This document shows, piece by piece, positions 27,207 through 36,490 of a stretch of DNA of 64,000 nucleotides. The notes below the pieces were generated by a model, which saw only the letters and a list, made by a program, of their open reading frames with translations, was not told the origin of the DNA and did not search any database. The stretch comes from Acinetobacter nectaris CIP 110549 (lineage in GTDB: Bacteria > Pseudomonadota > Gammaproteobacteria > Pseudomonadales > Moraxellaceae). The stretch covers positions 408,308 to 472,307 of the forward strand of contig NZ_KI530723.1 in the NCBI RefSeq assembly GCF_000488215.1, in the 5' to 3' direction. Both the position numbers and the translations under genes were made by a program. Numbering within the stretch: position 1 is the first letter of the stretch; every line of letters begins with the position of its first letter.

Positions 27207-27536
27207 TTTCGTACCTAGTGCGACATCGCCATCAGGAACACATAGAACTACCTCACCATGTTCATTATGTAGTCCTGTGACTAAACACTCTGACATAAAC
27301 TTTCCAATTTGTTTTTTTGGAAAGTTTACAACAGCCATAACTTTTTTACCTTTTAAGTTAGATGCATTGTATAAATCAGTAATTTGAGCACTCGACTTAC
27401 GTATGCCAATTTCATCACCAAAATCGACAACCAACTTATAGGCAGGTCTTCTAGCTTCAGGAAAGTCAATAACATCAATAATTTGACCTACACGCAACTC
27501 TACCTTTTCAAAATCACTCCATGTAATTTCTTGCAT
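27198..27536 (-). CDS. csaA: CsaA-like tRNA-binding domain protein
   Basis: This 112-residue protein is essentially one OB-fold EMAP/tRNA-binding domain. It has FEKVELRVGQIIDVIDFPEA near the start, GIRKSSAQIT, and the family motif GKKVMAVVNFPKKQIGKFMSE, followed by LCVPDGDVALG. CsaA from Bacillus behaves as a secretion-related chaperone, and the domain binds RNA in MetRS homologues. AGGAAT precedes the ATG. It lies two bases after rarA on the same strand, so the two are probably co-transcribed. Confidence 0.9.
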   Translation of the reverse strand: MQEITWSDFEKVELRVGQIIDVIDFPEARRPAYKLVVDFGDEIGIRKSSAQITDLYNASNLKGKKVMAVVNFPKKQIGKFMSECLVTGLHNEHGEVVLCVPDGDVALGTKLL

Positions 27537-27538
27537 AT

Positions 27539-28813
27539 TTATTCCTGTTCTTTATTCCAACGGCGTTGTTGTAATTTTTCACCCTCAACTTCTCTTTTAT
27601 TACGTGCAGAAGTATACAACTTTGTCCCCTGTAACTCAGGTGGAAGGTACTCTTGCGTTACAAAGTGCTCAGGGTAATCGTGAGGATATAAGTATTCAAC
27701 ACCATAACCTTGCTCTTTCATTAAAGTTGTTGGTGCATTTCTTAAATGAAGGGGTACAGCTACATTTGGCGTTTTTTCAGCAAGTGCCATTGCTTTATTG
27801 ATTGCAAGGTAAGTGCTGTTACTTTTCGCACTGGTTGCAAGATAAACAGCACACTGCCCTAAAAGAATACGGGCTTCAGGCATACCAATGACTTGTACAG
27901 ACCTAAAACACTCACCTGCAAGTAAAAGTGCATTTGGATTCGAGTTACCTATATCTTCAGAAGCAGCAATCAACATTCTGCGTGCAATAAATAGTGGGTC
28001 TTCCCCACCTTTGAGCATACGTGCCATCCAATACAGGGCTGCATCGGGGTCACTTCCTCGAATAGATTTAATAAATGCAGAAACAAGGTCATAATGCTGC
28101 TCACCACTTTTGTCATAGCGGGCAATATTTTGCTGTGCAACTTTTACCACCAATGCATTGGTAATATGATTTACATCTTCATCTACATCAAATGTACTGG
28201 CAACCAAATCGAGTAAGTTCAATGCTTTTCGCGCATCGCCAGCCGAAAACTGAATCAGTGCTTCAAACTCATCAATAAATAAATGACGTGCTTGTAAAAT
28301 TTTGTCTGTTGCAATGGCATGATTGAGTAAGTGCGTAATGGCCTTCTCATCCAAAGCATTTAAGGTATAAACCTGACAACGCGACAACAATGCACTATTT
28401 ACTTCAAATGAAGGGTTCTCAGTCGTTGCACCAACAAGGGTTATTTTTCCTTTTTCGACCGCACCCAACAATGCATCTTGCTGAGACTTATTAAAGCGAT
28501 GAATTTCATCAATAAATACAACCGCTGCAAGTAAGTCACCACTTTCAGCAATAACTTCTCGTAACTCTTTTACACCTGTATTGAGTGCCGATAAGCTGAG
28601 AAATGGACGGTCAACAGCTTGTGCAAGTAAGAGCGCAATTGTTGTTTTTCCAACACCCGGCGGCCCCCAAAAAATAATAGATGGTAAATGACCTTGATCA
28701 ATCATCTGACGTAAAGGCGCATTTTCACCGAGTAAATGATCTTGCCCAATAATCTCAGATAAGTCACGTGGGCGAATACGCTCAGGTAAAGGAATATGGC
28801 TGTCTGTCATCAT
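27539..28813 (-). CDS. rarA: Replication-associated recombination protein RarA (MgsA)
   Basis: RarA is a clamp-loader-like AAA+ ATPase that acts at stalled replication forks. The 424-residue protein shows a Walker A motif GPPGVGKTT, Walker B FIDEIHRFNKSQQDALL, sensor segment GATTENPSFEVN, and the C-terminal tetramerisation region with DPDAALYWMARMLKGGEDPLFIARR (shown across 226-260). There are two adjacent ATG codons at the start and no clear ribosome binding site. csaA follows almost directly. Confidence 0.96.
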   Translation of the reverse strand: MMTDSHIPLPERIRPRDLSEIIGQDHLLGENAPLRQMIDQGHLPSIIFWGPPGVGKTTIALLLAQAVDRPFLSLSALNTGVKELREVIAESGDLLAAVVFIDEIHRFNKSQQDALLGAVEKGKITLVGATTENPSFEVNSALLSRCQVYTLNALDEKAITHLLNHAIATDKILQARHLFIDEFEALIQFSAGDARKALNLLDLVASTFDVDEDVNHITNALVVKVAQQNIARYDKSGEQHYDLVSAFIKSIRGSDPDAALYWMARMLKGGEDPLFIARRMLIAASEDIGNSNPNALLLAGECFRSVQVIGMPEARILLGQCAVYLATSAKSNSTYLAINKAMALAEKTPNVAVPLHLRNAPTTLMKEQGYGVEYLYPHDYPEHFVTQEYLPPELQGTKLYTSARNKREVEGEKLQQRRWNKEQE

Positions 28814-28912
28814 GAATAATATGTAATCAAATAAAAATTTAAATAAGTATGTGCCACATCATGCCATGCTTTTTTCAAAAAATCGCCATGCACATTACGT
28901 GTTCTGTTGGGC

Positions 28913-29356
28913 TTAATGTAAATCAATCGTTGTTACCTGCCCGAAAGCTTGCTCTTCATCTGAACGTTGCAAGGCCTGAATAATTTGGCACGCTTGAATG
29001 GTTTCATCGGAATGGCATGAATTTTTTAATTGTGCCAATTGAGTTTTAAATACTTCAAGTTGTGCAATTTTTTCCTCTACATGCTGCAAATGATCTGTAA
29101 TGACTTGCTTTACTTCAGCACAGTTATTTAAAGGATGTTGCAATTGTAAGTGCAACGCTTCTATTTCCTTTAAAGACATGCCTAACTCACGACAATGTCG
29201 AATAAATGTCAGCCGAGTAAAACTATCTTCATCATAATAACGGTAATTATTTTCAGCACGTTTTGCAGGGGCAATCAATTTTCTCTTTTCATAAAACCGA
29301 ATCGCATCTGCACTTAGTTTTGTTTTTTTTGCCAACTCACCAATTGTAAATTTCAT
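28913..29356 (-). CDS. cadR: CadR-type MerR-family metal-responsive regulator
   Basis: This 147-residue MerR regulator has the N-terminal helix-turn-helix (FTIGELAKKTKLSADAIRFY), RYYDEDSFTRLTFI, a dimerisation helix and three cysteines at 79, 114 and 123. Their spacing matches the Cd/Pb-binding cysteines of CadR (Cys77, Cys112, Cys119). CadR twists the operator DNA to activate a metal-efflux gene. GAGG precedes the ATG. It is divergent from a cation-efflux gene whose promoter has the expected 19-bp spacer and dyad. Confidence 0.9.
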   Translation of the reverse strand: MKFTIGELAKKTKLSADAIRFYEKRKLIAPAKRAENNYRYYDEDSFTRLTFIRHCRELGMSLKEIEALHLQLQHPLNNCAEVKQVITDHLQHVEEKIAQLEVFKTQLAQLKNSCHSDETIQACQIIQALQRSDEEQAFGQVTTIDLH

Positions 29357-29365
29357 ATTTACCTC

Positions 29366-29396
29366 TTGACCTTAGAGTTACTCCAAGCTTTCTAAT
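29366..29396 (+). promoter_or_regulatory. MerR-type promoter with overlapping dyad, driving the cation-efflux gene
   Basis: A -35 TTGACC (29366-29371) and a -10 TCTAAT (29391-29396) are separated by 19 bp, the long spacer typical of MerR-activated promoters. Between them CTTAGAGT (29371-29378) and ACTCCAAG (29380-29387) form an inverted repeat with seven of eight matches, the expected CadR operator. Confidence 0.8.
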
Positions 29397-29426
29397 GAGT
29401 TTAAATAAGTTCTGGGGGATTTTCAA

Positions 29427-30062
29427 ATGGCTGGATGCGCTTGCAGTCACGACATTCCAAAAAAGTCGTACTCAAAAAAATTTCGCAATGCTTTATGGAT
29501 TGCACTCGTACTCAATTTAAGCCTGTTTCTTACTGAAGTCATTGGTGGGATGCAATCGGGTTCTGCCGCGCTTTGGGCAGATGCACTCGACTTTGCAGGT
29601 GACTCTTTTAATTATATTTTGTCACTTATTGCATTAAGTATGAGCTTATATTGGCGTGCCAATGCAGCATTGCTCAAAGGTGCAATGATGTTGTTATTTG
29701 CAGGTCTCGTGGTTGGTAAAGTCGTATGGTCTTATGCCAATGGACAGCCACCTGAAGCCATCACTATGGGGCTAATTGGTGTTTTAGCACTTGGGGCAAA
29801 TATTATTAGCGCATTAGTCCTTTATACATTTAGAGATGGTGACTCAAACATGCGCTCTGTATGGATTTGTAGCCGTAACGATGCGATTGGTAATGTTGCC
29901 GTTTTACTTGCTGCACTGGGTGTATTTGGTACGCAAAGTATTCTTCCCGACTTAATTGTTGCTTTTATTATGGCTGTACTTGGTTTTTCAGGTGGGCTAC
30001 AAATTATAAAAAAAGCATGGGCAGAACGTCAGCAATCTCATGGACATAAACACGCACACTAA
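29427..30062 (+). CDS. CDF-related heavy-metal cation transporter, short form
   Basis: This 211-residue inner-membrane protein has about six hydrophobic helices. WADALDFAGDS in the second helix is a DxxxD pair like that of the zinc transporter YiiP. The expected HxxxD of helix five reads ICSRNDAIGN, so the second half of the classical metal site is altered. The cytoplasmic domain of larger CDF proteins is missing; a His-rich tail GHKHAH and an N-terminal CACSH may bind metal. A CadR-type promoter directly upstream indicates export of cadmium, lead or zinc. Confidence 0.82.
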   Translation: MAGCACSHDIPKKSYSKKFRNALWIALVLNLSLFLTEVIGGMQSGSAALWADALDFAGDSFNYILSLIALSMSLYWRANAALLKGAMMLLFAGLVVGKVVWSYANGQPPEAITMGLIGVLALGANIISALVLYTFRDGDSNMRSVWICSRNDAIGNVAVLLAALGVFGTQSILPDLIVAFIMAVLGFSGGLQIIKKAWAERQQSHGHKHAH

Positions 30063-30085
30063 TTGATATAAACTAGTACGTTGGG

Positions 30086-30538
30086 CTATCTTACCCAACG
30101 TACAATATATTCATCAATGTCATCATCATTGATGTCTTTTTCCGAAATACAACGTCCTGCAACAGATTTTTTAGCTTGAATAACAGTCTTTCTAGAACCT
30201 GTATTTAAATAATGCCATGAAGGTAAGCTTTTCCCCTCATATAAACGGCGATAGGCACAACTCGTCGGTAACCAATATGAAATTTCAGCGATTTTTTGCA
30301 TTGTAAGTTGAATACAATCAGGTACAAAGTTTTTACGATGGATGTAATCTGAACAATGCCCTGTTGTACAATCTAAAAGCTGACAAGCCACTTTTGTATA
30401 AGCCACTTCATCCGTTTCATCATCTTCAAGCTTAATTAAACAACACTGCCCACAACCATCGCACAATGCTTCCCATTCATCTGTATTTAGCGCTGCTAAT
30501 GGATATTTTTTCCAAAATGATGGACGTAACGAAGCCAT
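30086..30538 (-). CDS. YcgN/UPF0260-family cysteine-cluster protein
   Basis: This 150-residue protein has the CxxCxxCC cluster (CDGCGQCC) near residue 30 and further cysteines in CQLLDCTTGHCSDY. LPTSCAYRRLYEG and LPSWHYL are typical of YcgN proteins. The family is predicted to bind a metal or iron-sulfur cluster, and its role is unknown. I chose ATG at 30536-30538 because it gives the usual length (about 150); the frame extends to a TTG at 30565. It converges on the cation-efflux gene. Confidence 0.88.
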   Translation of the reverse strand: MASLRPSFWKKYPLAALNTDEWEALCDGCGQCCLIKLEDDETDEVAYTKVACQLLDCTTGHCSDYIHRKNFVPDCIQLTMQKIAEISYWLPTSCAYRRLYEGKSLPSWHYLNTGSRKTVIQAKKSVAGRCISEKDINDDDIDEYIVRWVR

Positions 30539-30789
30539 CTTTTTCAACCTATTTGGGTGCAACAAAGTACATATTATAACAGTTCAAGAAAGCGAAGATG
30601 TATCTCTTATCACAGCCATTTTATTTGCTTTTTAACACATAAAAACATTGACGACTGTCTAGAATCACAACATCATAAGAAGCGAAATATAACAAACGAT
30701 CGTCTGATTGATCTTTACTTATATTCATATCATTTAAATCAAAAAATTAAGCCTTCCTACAATAATTGGTATCTTTAATAGGGACAAAA

Positions 30790-31524
30790 ATGACTGAAAT
30801 TATTACACGCGAAATCGAATATTCTGCACATGACGGTAAAAAACTCATTGGCTTCTTTGCGGCACCTGTAACAGATCAGACGGTTGCAGGCATTATTGTT
30901 GGGCCTGAATGGTGGGGACGCGATGAATATACAGTTCAACGTACCAAAGACCTTGCAAGAAAAGGCTATGCGGCCTTGGCAATAGACATGTATGGCGATA
31001 AAAAAACAACTGATGAAGCAAGCCAAGCACATGCGTGGATGAATGAAACATTTGCTGAACCAAATACACTTGTCAAACGTGCCAATGCTGCACTTGCAAC
31101 ACTTGCAGCACAGCCTGAAGTCAATTCAAACCAACTCGCTGCAATCGGTTTTTGCTTTGGTGGAAAAGTTGTTTTAGAACTTGCTCGAGCAGGTGCACCA
31201 CTACAAGCGGTTGCCTCATTCCATGGCAACTTACAAACACAGAACCCTGCACAAAAAGGTGTATTTAAAGCCAATACGCTTATCTGTCATGGTAAAGATG
31301 ACAGCATGGTTAGCCTAGAAGATGTCAATAATATTGCGCAAGAGCTCGATAATGCCGACGTGAAACATCATATTTTGGTATTAGAAAATGCAAAACATGG
31401 CTTCATGAATCCATTGGCAGATGAGCGCTCTAAAAAAACAGGGGTAGATGTTGCCTATAACGCACAAGCTGAACAGAAAAGTTTAATTGCCTTAGATAGC
31501 CTTTTAAAATCTGCACTAGACTAA
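30790..31524 (+). CDS. Dienelactone-hydrolase family protein
   Basis: This 244-residue alpha/beta-hydrolase has the cysteine nucleophile elbow GFCFGGK (Cys122), the late Asp in HGKDDSMV and the His in KHGFMNP. That is the Cys-Asp-His triad of the dienelactone-hydrolase family. No signal peptide is present. No aromatic-degradation genes lie beside it, so its natural substrate is unknown. ATG 30790 is preceded by GGGA; an upstream in-frame extension lacks a binding site. Confidence 0.87.
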   Translation: MTEIITREIEYSAHDGKKLIGFFAAPVTDQTVAGIIVGPEWWGRDEYTVQRTKDLARKGYAALAIDMYGDKKTTDEASQAHAWMNETFAEPNTLVKRANAALATLAAQPEVNSNQLAAIGFCFGGKVVLELARAGAPLQAVASFHGNLQTQNPAQKGVFKANTLICHGKDDSMVSLEDVNNIAQELDNADVKHHILVLENAKHGFMNPLADERSKKTGVDVAYNAQAEQKSLIALDSLLKSALD

Positions 31525-31597
31525 AGATAATCCACAAAGTTGATGATATATATTAGAATTTTCATATCATCATTGATATGGCAAAAGGAAACACATC

Positions 31598-31969
31598 ATG
31601 TCTACAGAAAACTGTATGTATTGTGACGTGGATGAATACGACATCATCGCAAAGAATGAGTTTGGTATAGTCTTTCCTGAACCTGCTTCTTTATCTAAAG
31701 GTCATGTTGTTATTGTTCCTTTACGCCATATCAGTTCTTTCTTCGAAGTAACAGACCAAGAACGTAAAAGCTTAATGTCTTTGCTCGATAAAGCACGTAA
31801 TGAGCTTGAAATGCGATATAAACCCTCTGGTTATCATATTGGGTTTAATGATGGTGATGTGTTTGCAGAACGCGCAGAACACTTACACATTCATGTGATT
31901 CCACGTTACTCAAAACAAGAACTACAACTCGATAAACGTTGGGGTGTACATCAACCTGAACTAGACTAA
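31598..31969 (+). CDS. HIT-family nucleotide hydrolase/transferase
   Basis: This 123-residue protein has the histidine-triad motif HLHIHVIPRY near residue 98 and an N-terminal CMYCDVDEYDIIAKNEFG segment with a CxxC pair. HIT proteins hydrolyse nucleoside phosphoramidates or dinucleoside polyphosphates. The C-terminal WGVHQPELD is unlike Ap4A hydrolase, so specificity is open. AAAGGA precedes the ATG. It stands alone, 73 bases past the dienelactone-hydrolase gene. Confidence 0.9.
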   Translation: MSTENCMYCDVDEYDIIAKNEFGIVFPEPASLSKGHVVIVPLRHISSFFEVTDQERKSLMSLLDKARNELEMRYKPSGYHIGFNDGDVFAERAEHLHIHVIPRYSKQELQLDKRWGVHQPELD

Positions 31970-32061
31970 AACCTAGTTCTAAGCTTCACAAATTGTAAAG
32001 TGAACATTCGTTTTTAATTCATTTAGACTTATAATACGCTACTGATAAAAGTAGGGTTAAT

Positions 32062-33120
32062 ATGTCACAGTTTTCTTTTTCTCAAGCATTACTTACATGG
32101 TTCGATCAATATGGTCGCCATGACTTGCCTTGGCAAGTTTCCGACAACCCATATAAAGTTTGGGTATCTGAAATTATGCTTCAGCAAACACAAGTTAAAA
32201 CTGTACTGAAATACTTTGATCGTTTTATTGAGCGTTTTCCAACAGTAGTTGCGCTCGGCAATGCATCTTGGGAAGATGTTGCACCCTATTGGGCAGGGCT
32301 TGGATACTACGCACGCGCAAGAAACCTACATAAAGCAGCAAACCAAATTGTTCAAATGGGAGGAGAACTCCCTCAAAACTTTGAAGAATGGATCGCACTT
32401 CCCGGTATTGGGCGCTCAACTGCAGGTGCACTCATGTCATTGGGATTACGTAAATACGGCGTCATTATGGATGGCAATGTGAAACGTGTACTGGCTCGCT
32501 TCTTTGCCATTGAAAATGATCTCAGCAAATCTGTTCATGAAAAAGAAATGTGGGCATTGGCAACCACACTTTGTCCAACAGAGCGCAACCATGATTACAC
32601 ACAAGCAATTATGGATTTAGGCGCAACAGTGTGCACGCCAAAGAAACCTTTATGCTTATACTGTCCAATGCAAGCGCACTGTAAAGCACATCAACAAGGT
32701 TTAGAAAACGAGTTACCATTTAAAAAAACCAAAAAGCCTGTACCAATTAAACAAGCAAATGTATTGCTCCTAAAATGCGAAGATACATGGCTATGGTATC
32801 AACGTCCTTCTCTTGGGCTATGGGGTGGCCTTTGGAGCTTGCCTATTTATGACCATGAAGTTCAATCAGAATATGAAGCACTTCAACTGCCTTCCTCTCA
32901 ACTAGAATTCCAAATTAAACATAGCTTTACTCACTTTACATGGTTGCTTGACACACACTGTATCAACATTACACATGATCAAAAGCAACATATAACAGAT
33001 CAAATTGGTGGAGAGTGGATTAGCTTAGATGAAGCGAAAAAAAGAGGGATTCCTACAGCGATGCAAAAAATTATAAAGCACTATACAATGCTAACACTGG
33101 ATGAAAAGCACTATTTATAG
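32062..33120 (+). CDS. mutY: A/G-specific adenine glycosylase MutY
   Basis: MutY removes adenine mispaired with 8-oxoguanine. The 352-residue protein has SEIMLQQTQV with the catalytic Glu, the helix-hairpin-helix LPGIGRSTAGAL, the catalytic Asp in MDGNVKRVLAR and the [4Fe-4S] ligands in a Cx6Cx2Cx5C pattern (VCTPKKPLCLYCPMQAHC). A NUDIX-like C-terminal domain follows, with WGGLWSLPIY. AGGG precedes the ATG. The next gene starts 11 bases on. Confidence 0.97.
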   Translation: MSQFSFSQALLTWFDQYGRHDLPWQVSDNPYKVWVSEIMLQQTQVKTVLKYFDRFIERFPTVVALGNASWEDVAPYWAGLGYYARARNLHKAANQIVQMGGELPQNFEEWIALPGIGRSTAGALMSLGLRKYGVIMDGNVKRVLARFFAIENDLSKSVHEKEMWALATTLCPTERNHDYTQAIMDLGATVCTPKKPLCLYCPMQAHCKAHQQGLENELPFKKTKKPVPIKQANVLLLKCEDTWLWYQRPSLGLWGGLWSLPIYDHEVQSEYEALQLPSSQLEFQIKHSFTHFTWLLDTHCINITHDQKQHITDQIGGEWISLDEAKKRGIPTAMQKIIKHYTMLTLDEKHYL

Positions 33121-33131
33121 GATATTCAATC

Positions 33132-33677
33132 GTGCACCAATTACGTTTTATATTCATACTAATCTATAGCCTTTTTATTTTAAGTGCTTGTCAGCACACG
33201 CCGAACAAAACGAAAGTACTTCCTGCTTCTCAAGTACAATATCTAAAACAACTCCCCTTAAGTCCTATACTTCCTATTCCTGTAAAAGGTATACAAAAGC
33301 AACAGCTCACTGACACTTGGGGCGTTGCACGTAGTGCAGGAAGACGTCATGAAGGCATAGATATTATGGCTCCACGTGGAACACCTATCACAAGTACCAC
33401 AGAGGGAATTATTGCAAGCCTACAAAGTAATACTCTCGGTGGAAATGTTGTTTGGATTTTAGGGCCAAGTGGATCATGGCATTATTATGCCCATCTCTTA
33501 CGCCATAAACGTGGTTTAAGTATCGGAGATGAGATACATATTGGTGATACAATTGGTTATGTCGGTAATAGTGGCAATGCTAAACATACCGCGAGCCATC
33601 TACATTATGGTATTTATTTAACAGGCAAAGGACGTGGCGCAACAAACCCCTTCCCTTACTTAAATGGTGATTTTTAA
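33132..33677 (+). CDS. M23-family peptidoglycan peptidase lipoprotein
   Basis: This 181-residue protein starts at GTG with a lipoprotein signal whose lipobox ends LSAC (Cys20). The LytM/M23 domain keeps the zinc ligands: HEGIDI (HxxxD) near residue 76 and HLHYGIY (HxH) near residue 157. It is therefore probably an active DD-endopeptidase in the envelope rather than a degenerate activator. It begins 11 bases after mutY, and its TAA overlaps the next ATG by one base, so the three genes form one unit. Confidence 0.9.
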   Translation: MHQLRFIFILIYSLFILSACQHTPNKTKVLPASQVQYLKQLPLSPILPIPVKGIQKQQLTDTWGVARSAGRRHEGIDIMAPRGTPITSTTEGIIASLQSNTLGGNVVWILGPSGSWHYYAHLLRHKRGLSIGDEIHIGDTIGYVGNSGNAKHTASHLHYGIYLTGKGRGATNPFPYLNGDF

Positions 33678-33937
33678 TGTCTGACCAACAACTTGAATTT
33701 TTAATTGCATTTGCAGAATCAGGTAATCAACAAAAAATAGTATTCCCTCATATTTCATATCAAGGTTGGATTATGGAAATATCTGAGGAAGGCTTAGTGA
33801 TTAGCACAGGCTTCAATGAAAAAAAGGGCAAAGATATTCTACTCTCTCTAGAAGAACTACAACAAGCAGAGCTCTTTTTTTGGGATCAGAAAACAAGTGA
33901 ATGGACTGCATTTAAAAATAAATTACAAACGTGTTAA
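33677..33937 (+). CDS. Small protein of unknown function, coupled to the M23 lipoprotein
   Basis: This 86-residue acidic protein has no signal peptide or membrane segment. The N-terminal part is DQQLEFLIAFAESGNQQK, and the middle looks beta-rich (IVFPHISYQGWIMEIS, EEGLVISTGF). I know no family. Its ATG shares one base with the stop of the M23 gene, a clear sign of translational coupling. It may act with the peptidase or with mutY, but this is inference from position only. Confidence 0.7.
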   Translation: MSDQQLEFLIAFAESGNQQKIVFPHISYQGWIMEISEEGLVISTGFNEKKGKDILLSLEELQQAELFFWDQKTSEWTAFKNKLQTC

Positions 33938-34023
33938 CTACTCTGTTTTTTATTTGTAACGCCTAGTTTCTGCCTATCTAAAAAGTGATATTTTAAATAT
34001 CGCCAACTTATGAATAATCTGAA

Positions 34024-34581
34024 ATGAGTGACTTACCACGATGTCGTTGGTGTTTAGGTGATGCTTTATATATTCACTATCATGATCATGAGTGGGGAAA
34101 ACCACTTGATAATGAACACCAACTTTTTGAGCTACTCTGCTTAGAAGGCCAACAAGCAGGCCTTTCATGGCTTACTGTACTCAAAAAAAGATCTGCTTAT
34201 CAAGAACACTTTTTTCAGTTTTCTATTGCAGAAATTGCTCAACTATCAGATCAAGCAATTCTTCATAAATTGGAAGACAAAAGTCTTATTAGACATAAAG
34301 GCAAGCTCTTTTCAATTCGAGACAATGCCATTGCATGGCAAAACCTCAATCGTGAAATAGAAAATATTCCTCTATGGCTTTGGTCTTTTGTCGGTGGTGA
34401 AACGATCAGAAATAATGTGCTAGATAACACACATATTCCAAGCCAGACGATGGCAAGTCAAAATATGTCAAAAGCACTCAAAAAACATCACTTCAAATTC
34501 GTTGGCCCAACCATTTGCTATGCTTTTATGCAAGCATCAGGCATGGTCAATGACCACGAAAATTTGTGTATATTTAAATAA
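34024..34581 (+). CDS. tag: DNA-3-methyladenine glycosylase I Tag
   Basis: Tag excises 3-methyladenine from alkylated DNA. The 185-residue protein has the zinc ligands expected for the family (CRWC near residue 7, HDHEWG near residue 20, and the late His and Cys in NDHENLCIF). The catalytic-pocket segment LLCLEGQQAGLSWLTVLKKR is also present. The ribosome binding site is weak, but the N-terminus aligns with the zinc-ligand cysteine position. No adaptive-response gene is adjacent. Confidence 0.95.
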   Translation: MSDLPRCRWCLGDALYIHYHDHEWGKPLDNEHQLFELLCLEGQQAGLSWLTVLKKRSAYQEHFFQFSIAEIAQLSDQAILHKLEDKSLIRHKGKLFSIRDNAIAWQNLNREIENIPLWLWSFVGGETIRNNVLDNTHIPSQTMASQNMSKALKKHHFKFVGPTICYAFMQASGMVNDHENLCIFK

Positions 34582-34608
34582 ATTTAAAGGCTCAATCTAG
34601 GAGAACAC

Positions 34609-35634
34609 ATGTCTAATAATACCATCCGAGCTTATGCTGCCAAAGAAGCAGGCGCAGCACTTGAAGCCTATGAATTTGATGCAGGTGAACTACAAGCTCA
34701 CCAAGTTGAAGTTAAAGTTGAATATTGTGGTTTATGCCATTCAGACATTTCAGTACTCGATAATGACTGGGGTGTTTCATCTTATCCTGTCGTGGCAGGT
34801 CATGAAATTATTGGTACCGTTGAACGTCTAGGTTCAGAAGCTAAAGGGCTTAAAGTTGGTCAACGTGTTGGAATTGGTTGGACAGCCGAAAGTTGTGAAG
34901 CATGTGACCAATGTATTGGTGGACAACAAGTACTTTGCACAGGTGAGCAAAAGCCAACAATTATTGGTCATGCAGGTGGTTTTGCAGATAAAGTTCGTGC
35001 AGGATGGCAGTGGGTTATTCCTTTACCAGAAGAAGTAAACCCTGAAAGTGCAGGCCCACTTTTATGTGGTGGAATTACCGTATTTGACCCTATTTTAAAA
35101 CATGATATTCAAGCCATTCACCACGTTGGTGTGATTGGTATTGGTGGTCTTGGTCATATTGCCATTAAACTATTAAAAGCTTGGGGTTGTGAAATTACAG
35201 CCTTTACATCAAATTTAGATAAAACTGATGAACTCAAAGTAATGGGGGCCGATCATGTTGTCAACAGCCGTGACTCTGAAGCTTTAAAATCTCAAGTTGG
35301 CAAATTTGATCTTTTACTCAGCACAGTCAATGTAACCTTAGATTGGTCTAGCTATTTAGCAACTCTTGCACCAAATGGCAGTGTACATCTTCTCGGTATT
35401 CCATTAGAACCTATTCCAACACCTGCACCAATGCTTATTAGTGGATCAAAATCAATTAGTGGATCACCAACAGGGTCACCTCTAGCATTACGTCAGTTAT
35501 TAAAATTTGCTGCACGTAAGAATATTGCACCACAAATTGAATTGTTCCCAATGTCAAAAATTAATGATGCAATTGCACATTTAAAATCGGGTAAAGTTCG
35601 TTATCGTGTTGTTTTAAAGTCTGATTTTTCTTAG
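34609..35634 (+). CDS. Zinc-dependent NAD(P) alcohol dehydrogenase, cinnamyl/YahK type
   Basis: This 341-residue medium-chain dehydrogenase has the catalytic zinc ligands in YCGLCHSD and VAGHEIIG, and four structural-zinc cysteines in [15 protein letters not shown]. The Rossmann motif is [13 protein letters not shown]. The combination resembles YahK/AdhC-type NADP-dependent aldehyde reductases. The physiological substrate is unknown. AGGAG precedes the ATG. It lies 27 bases after tag and ends at a perfect hairpin. Confidence 0.9.
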   Translation: MSNNTIRAYAAKEAGAALEAYEFDAGELQAHQVEVKVEYCGLCHSDISVLDNDWGVSSYPVVAGHEIIGTVERLGSEAKGLKVGQRVGIGWTAESCEACDQCIGGQQVLCTGEQKPTIIGHAGGFADKVRAGWQWVIPLPEEVNPESAGPLLCGGITVFDPILKHDIQAIHHVGVIGIGGLGHIAIKLLKAWGCEITAFTSNLDKTDELKVMGADHVVNSRDSEALKSQVGKFDLLLSTVNVTLDWSSYLATLAPNGSVHLLGIPLEPIPTPAPMLISGSKSISGSPTGSPLALRQLLKFAARKNIAPQIELFPMSKINDAIAHLKSGKVRYRVVLKSDFS

Positions 35635-35645
35635 TATTTGATCTG

Positions 35646-35669
35646 TTATGCCCTTGTTGAAGGGCATAA
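35646..35669 (+). terminator. Hairpin after the alcohol dehydrogenase gene
   Basis: TTATGCCCTT (35646-35655) pairs perfectly with AAGGGCATAA (35660-35669) across GTTG. The T tract after it is poor, so the strength is uncertain. Confidence 0.6.
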
Positions 35670-35780
35670 TAGCTTTAATCTACTCAATAAGTACATCACA
35701 CATTATCTATAAACGAAGCCATGCCTTTTCTTTCATTTATATATGTAAAACCCACTCTTCCTTGAATAGCAAAGCAAAAG

Positions 35781-36314
35781 CTATAAAGCCTCTTTAAATG
35801 GCATAATATGGTGGATGATTTTATAAATTTGAGCATTATACTTTGAACCAACCAAGTAGCCATTTTTAACACCACCAAGTGATAATGCAATACGCTCACT
35901 TGGAATATTATCTTCAGCAACAGTATAGTTAAATTGTTCAATACCAAGCTCTTGTGTTGCCCACTCTATAACAGCTTGTACAGCAGCTTTACCATACCCT
36001 TTCCCATGGCAGCGTTCTTTAATCCAGATACCAATACGTGGCGCAGTTGTTAAACGATGCAACCCAACAAGACCCAAAAACTCTTGGCTTTTTCGGTCAC
36101 GAATGGCAAAGACTATTTCTAAGCCACGCTTACGATTCTCACTCCAACCATTCCAAACTTTTTCAAAGTCTAAAGGTGTTTTGGGTGCTTCCCACGGCAT
36201 AAATTTTGCTATGCCGGGTGTAATTGCATCAAAAGCTTCGTCAGCATCTGTGAATGAGAATACGCGTAAAATAACTTTATCGGATCTCACTTCTACATTA
36301 TTTCTTAAAGGCAT
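35781..36314 (-). CDS. GNAT-family N-acetyltransferase, RimJ/RimL type
   Basis: This 177-residue protein fits the RimJ/RimL-like acetyltransferases. It has a start of DKVILRVFSFTDADEAFDAI, LGLVGLHRLTTAPRIGIWI as the core strands, CHGKGYGKAAVQAVIEW as the acetyl-CoA loop and ERIALSLGGVKNGYL near the end. The substrate may be a protein N-terminus or a small amine and cannot be told. It stands alone on the minus strand. Confidence 0.87.
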   Translation of the reverse strand: MPLRNNVEVRSDKVILRVFSFTDADEAFDAITPGIAKFMPWEAPKTPLDFEKVWNGWSENRKRGLEIVFAIRDRKSQEFLGLVGLHRLTTAPRIGIWIKERCHGKGYGKAAVQAVIEWATQELGIEQFNYTVAEDNIPSERIALSLGGVKNGYLVGSKYNAQIYKIIHHIMPFKEAL

Positions 36315-36490
36315 GGTCTTATAACATCATGTTTCTATGAGGAAGCCTAGCTTAACTTCAAACCATGACAGTTCATTGACCATTTTCTTTCCTTTAAAAT
36401 AATATAACAATTTACTCATTTTTATATATTTATTTTACAATACATCTCTTTATTATATAAAAACATGAACTATATCTAATCTTATTATAA

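Noticed and set aside
30557..30778. 73-codon frame between ycgN and the dienelactone-hydrolase gene
   Set aside because: No ribosome binding site and no recognisable protein character.
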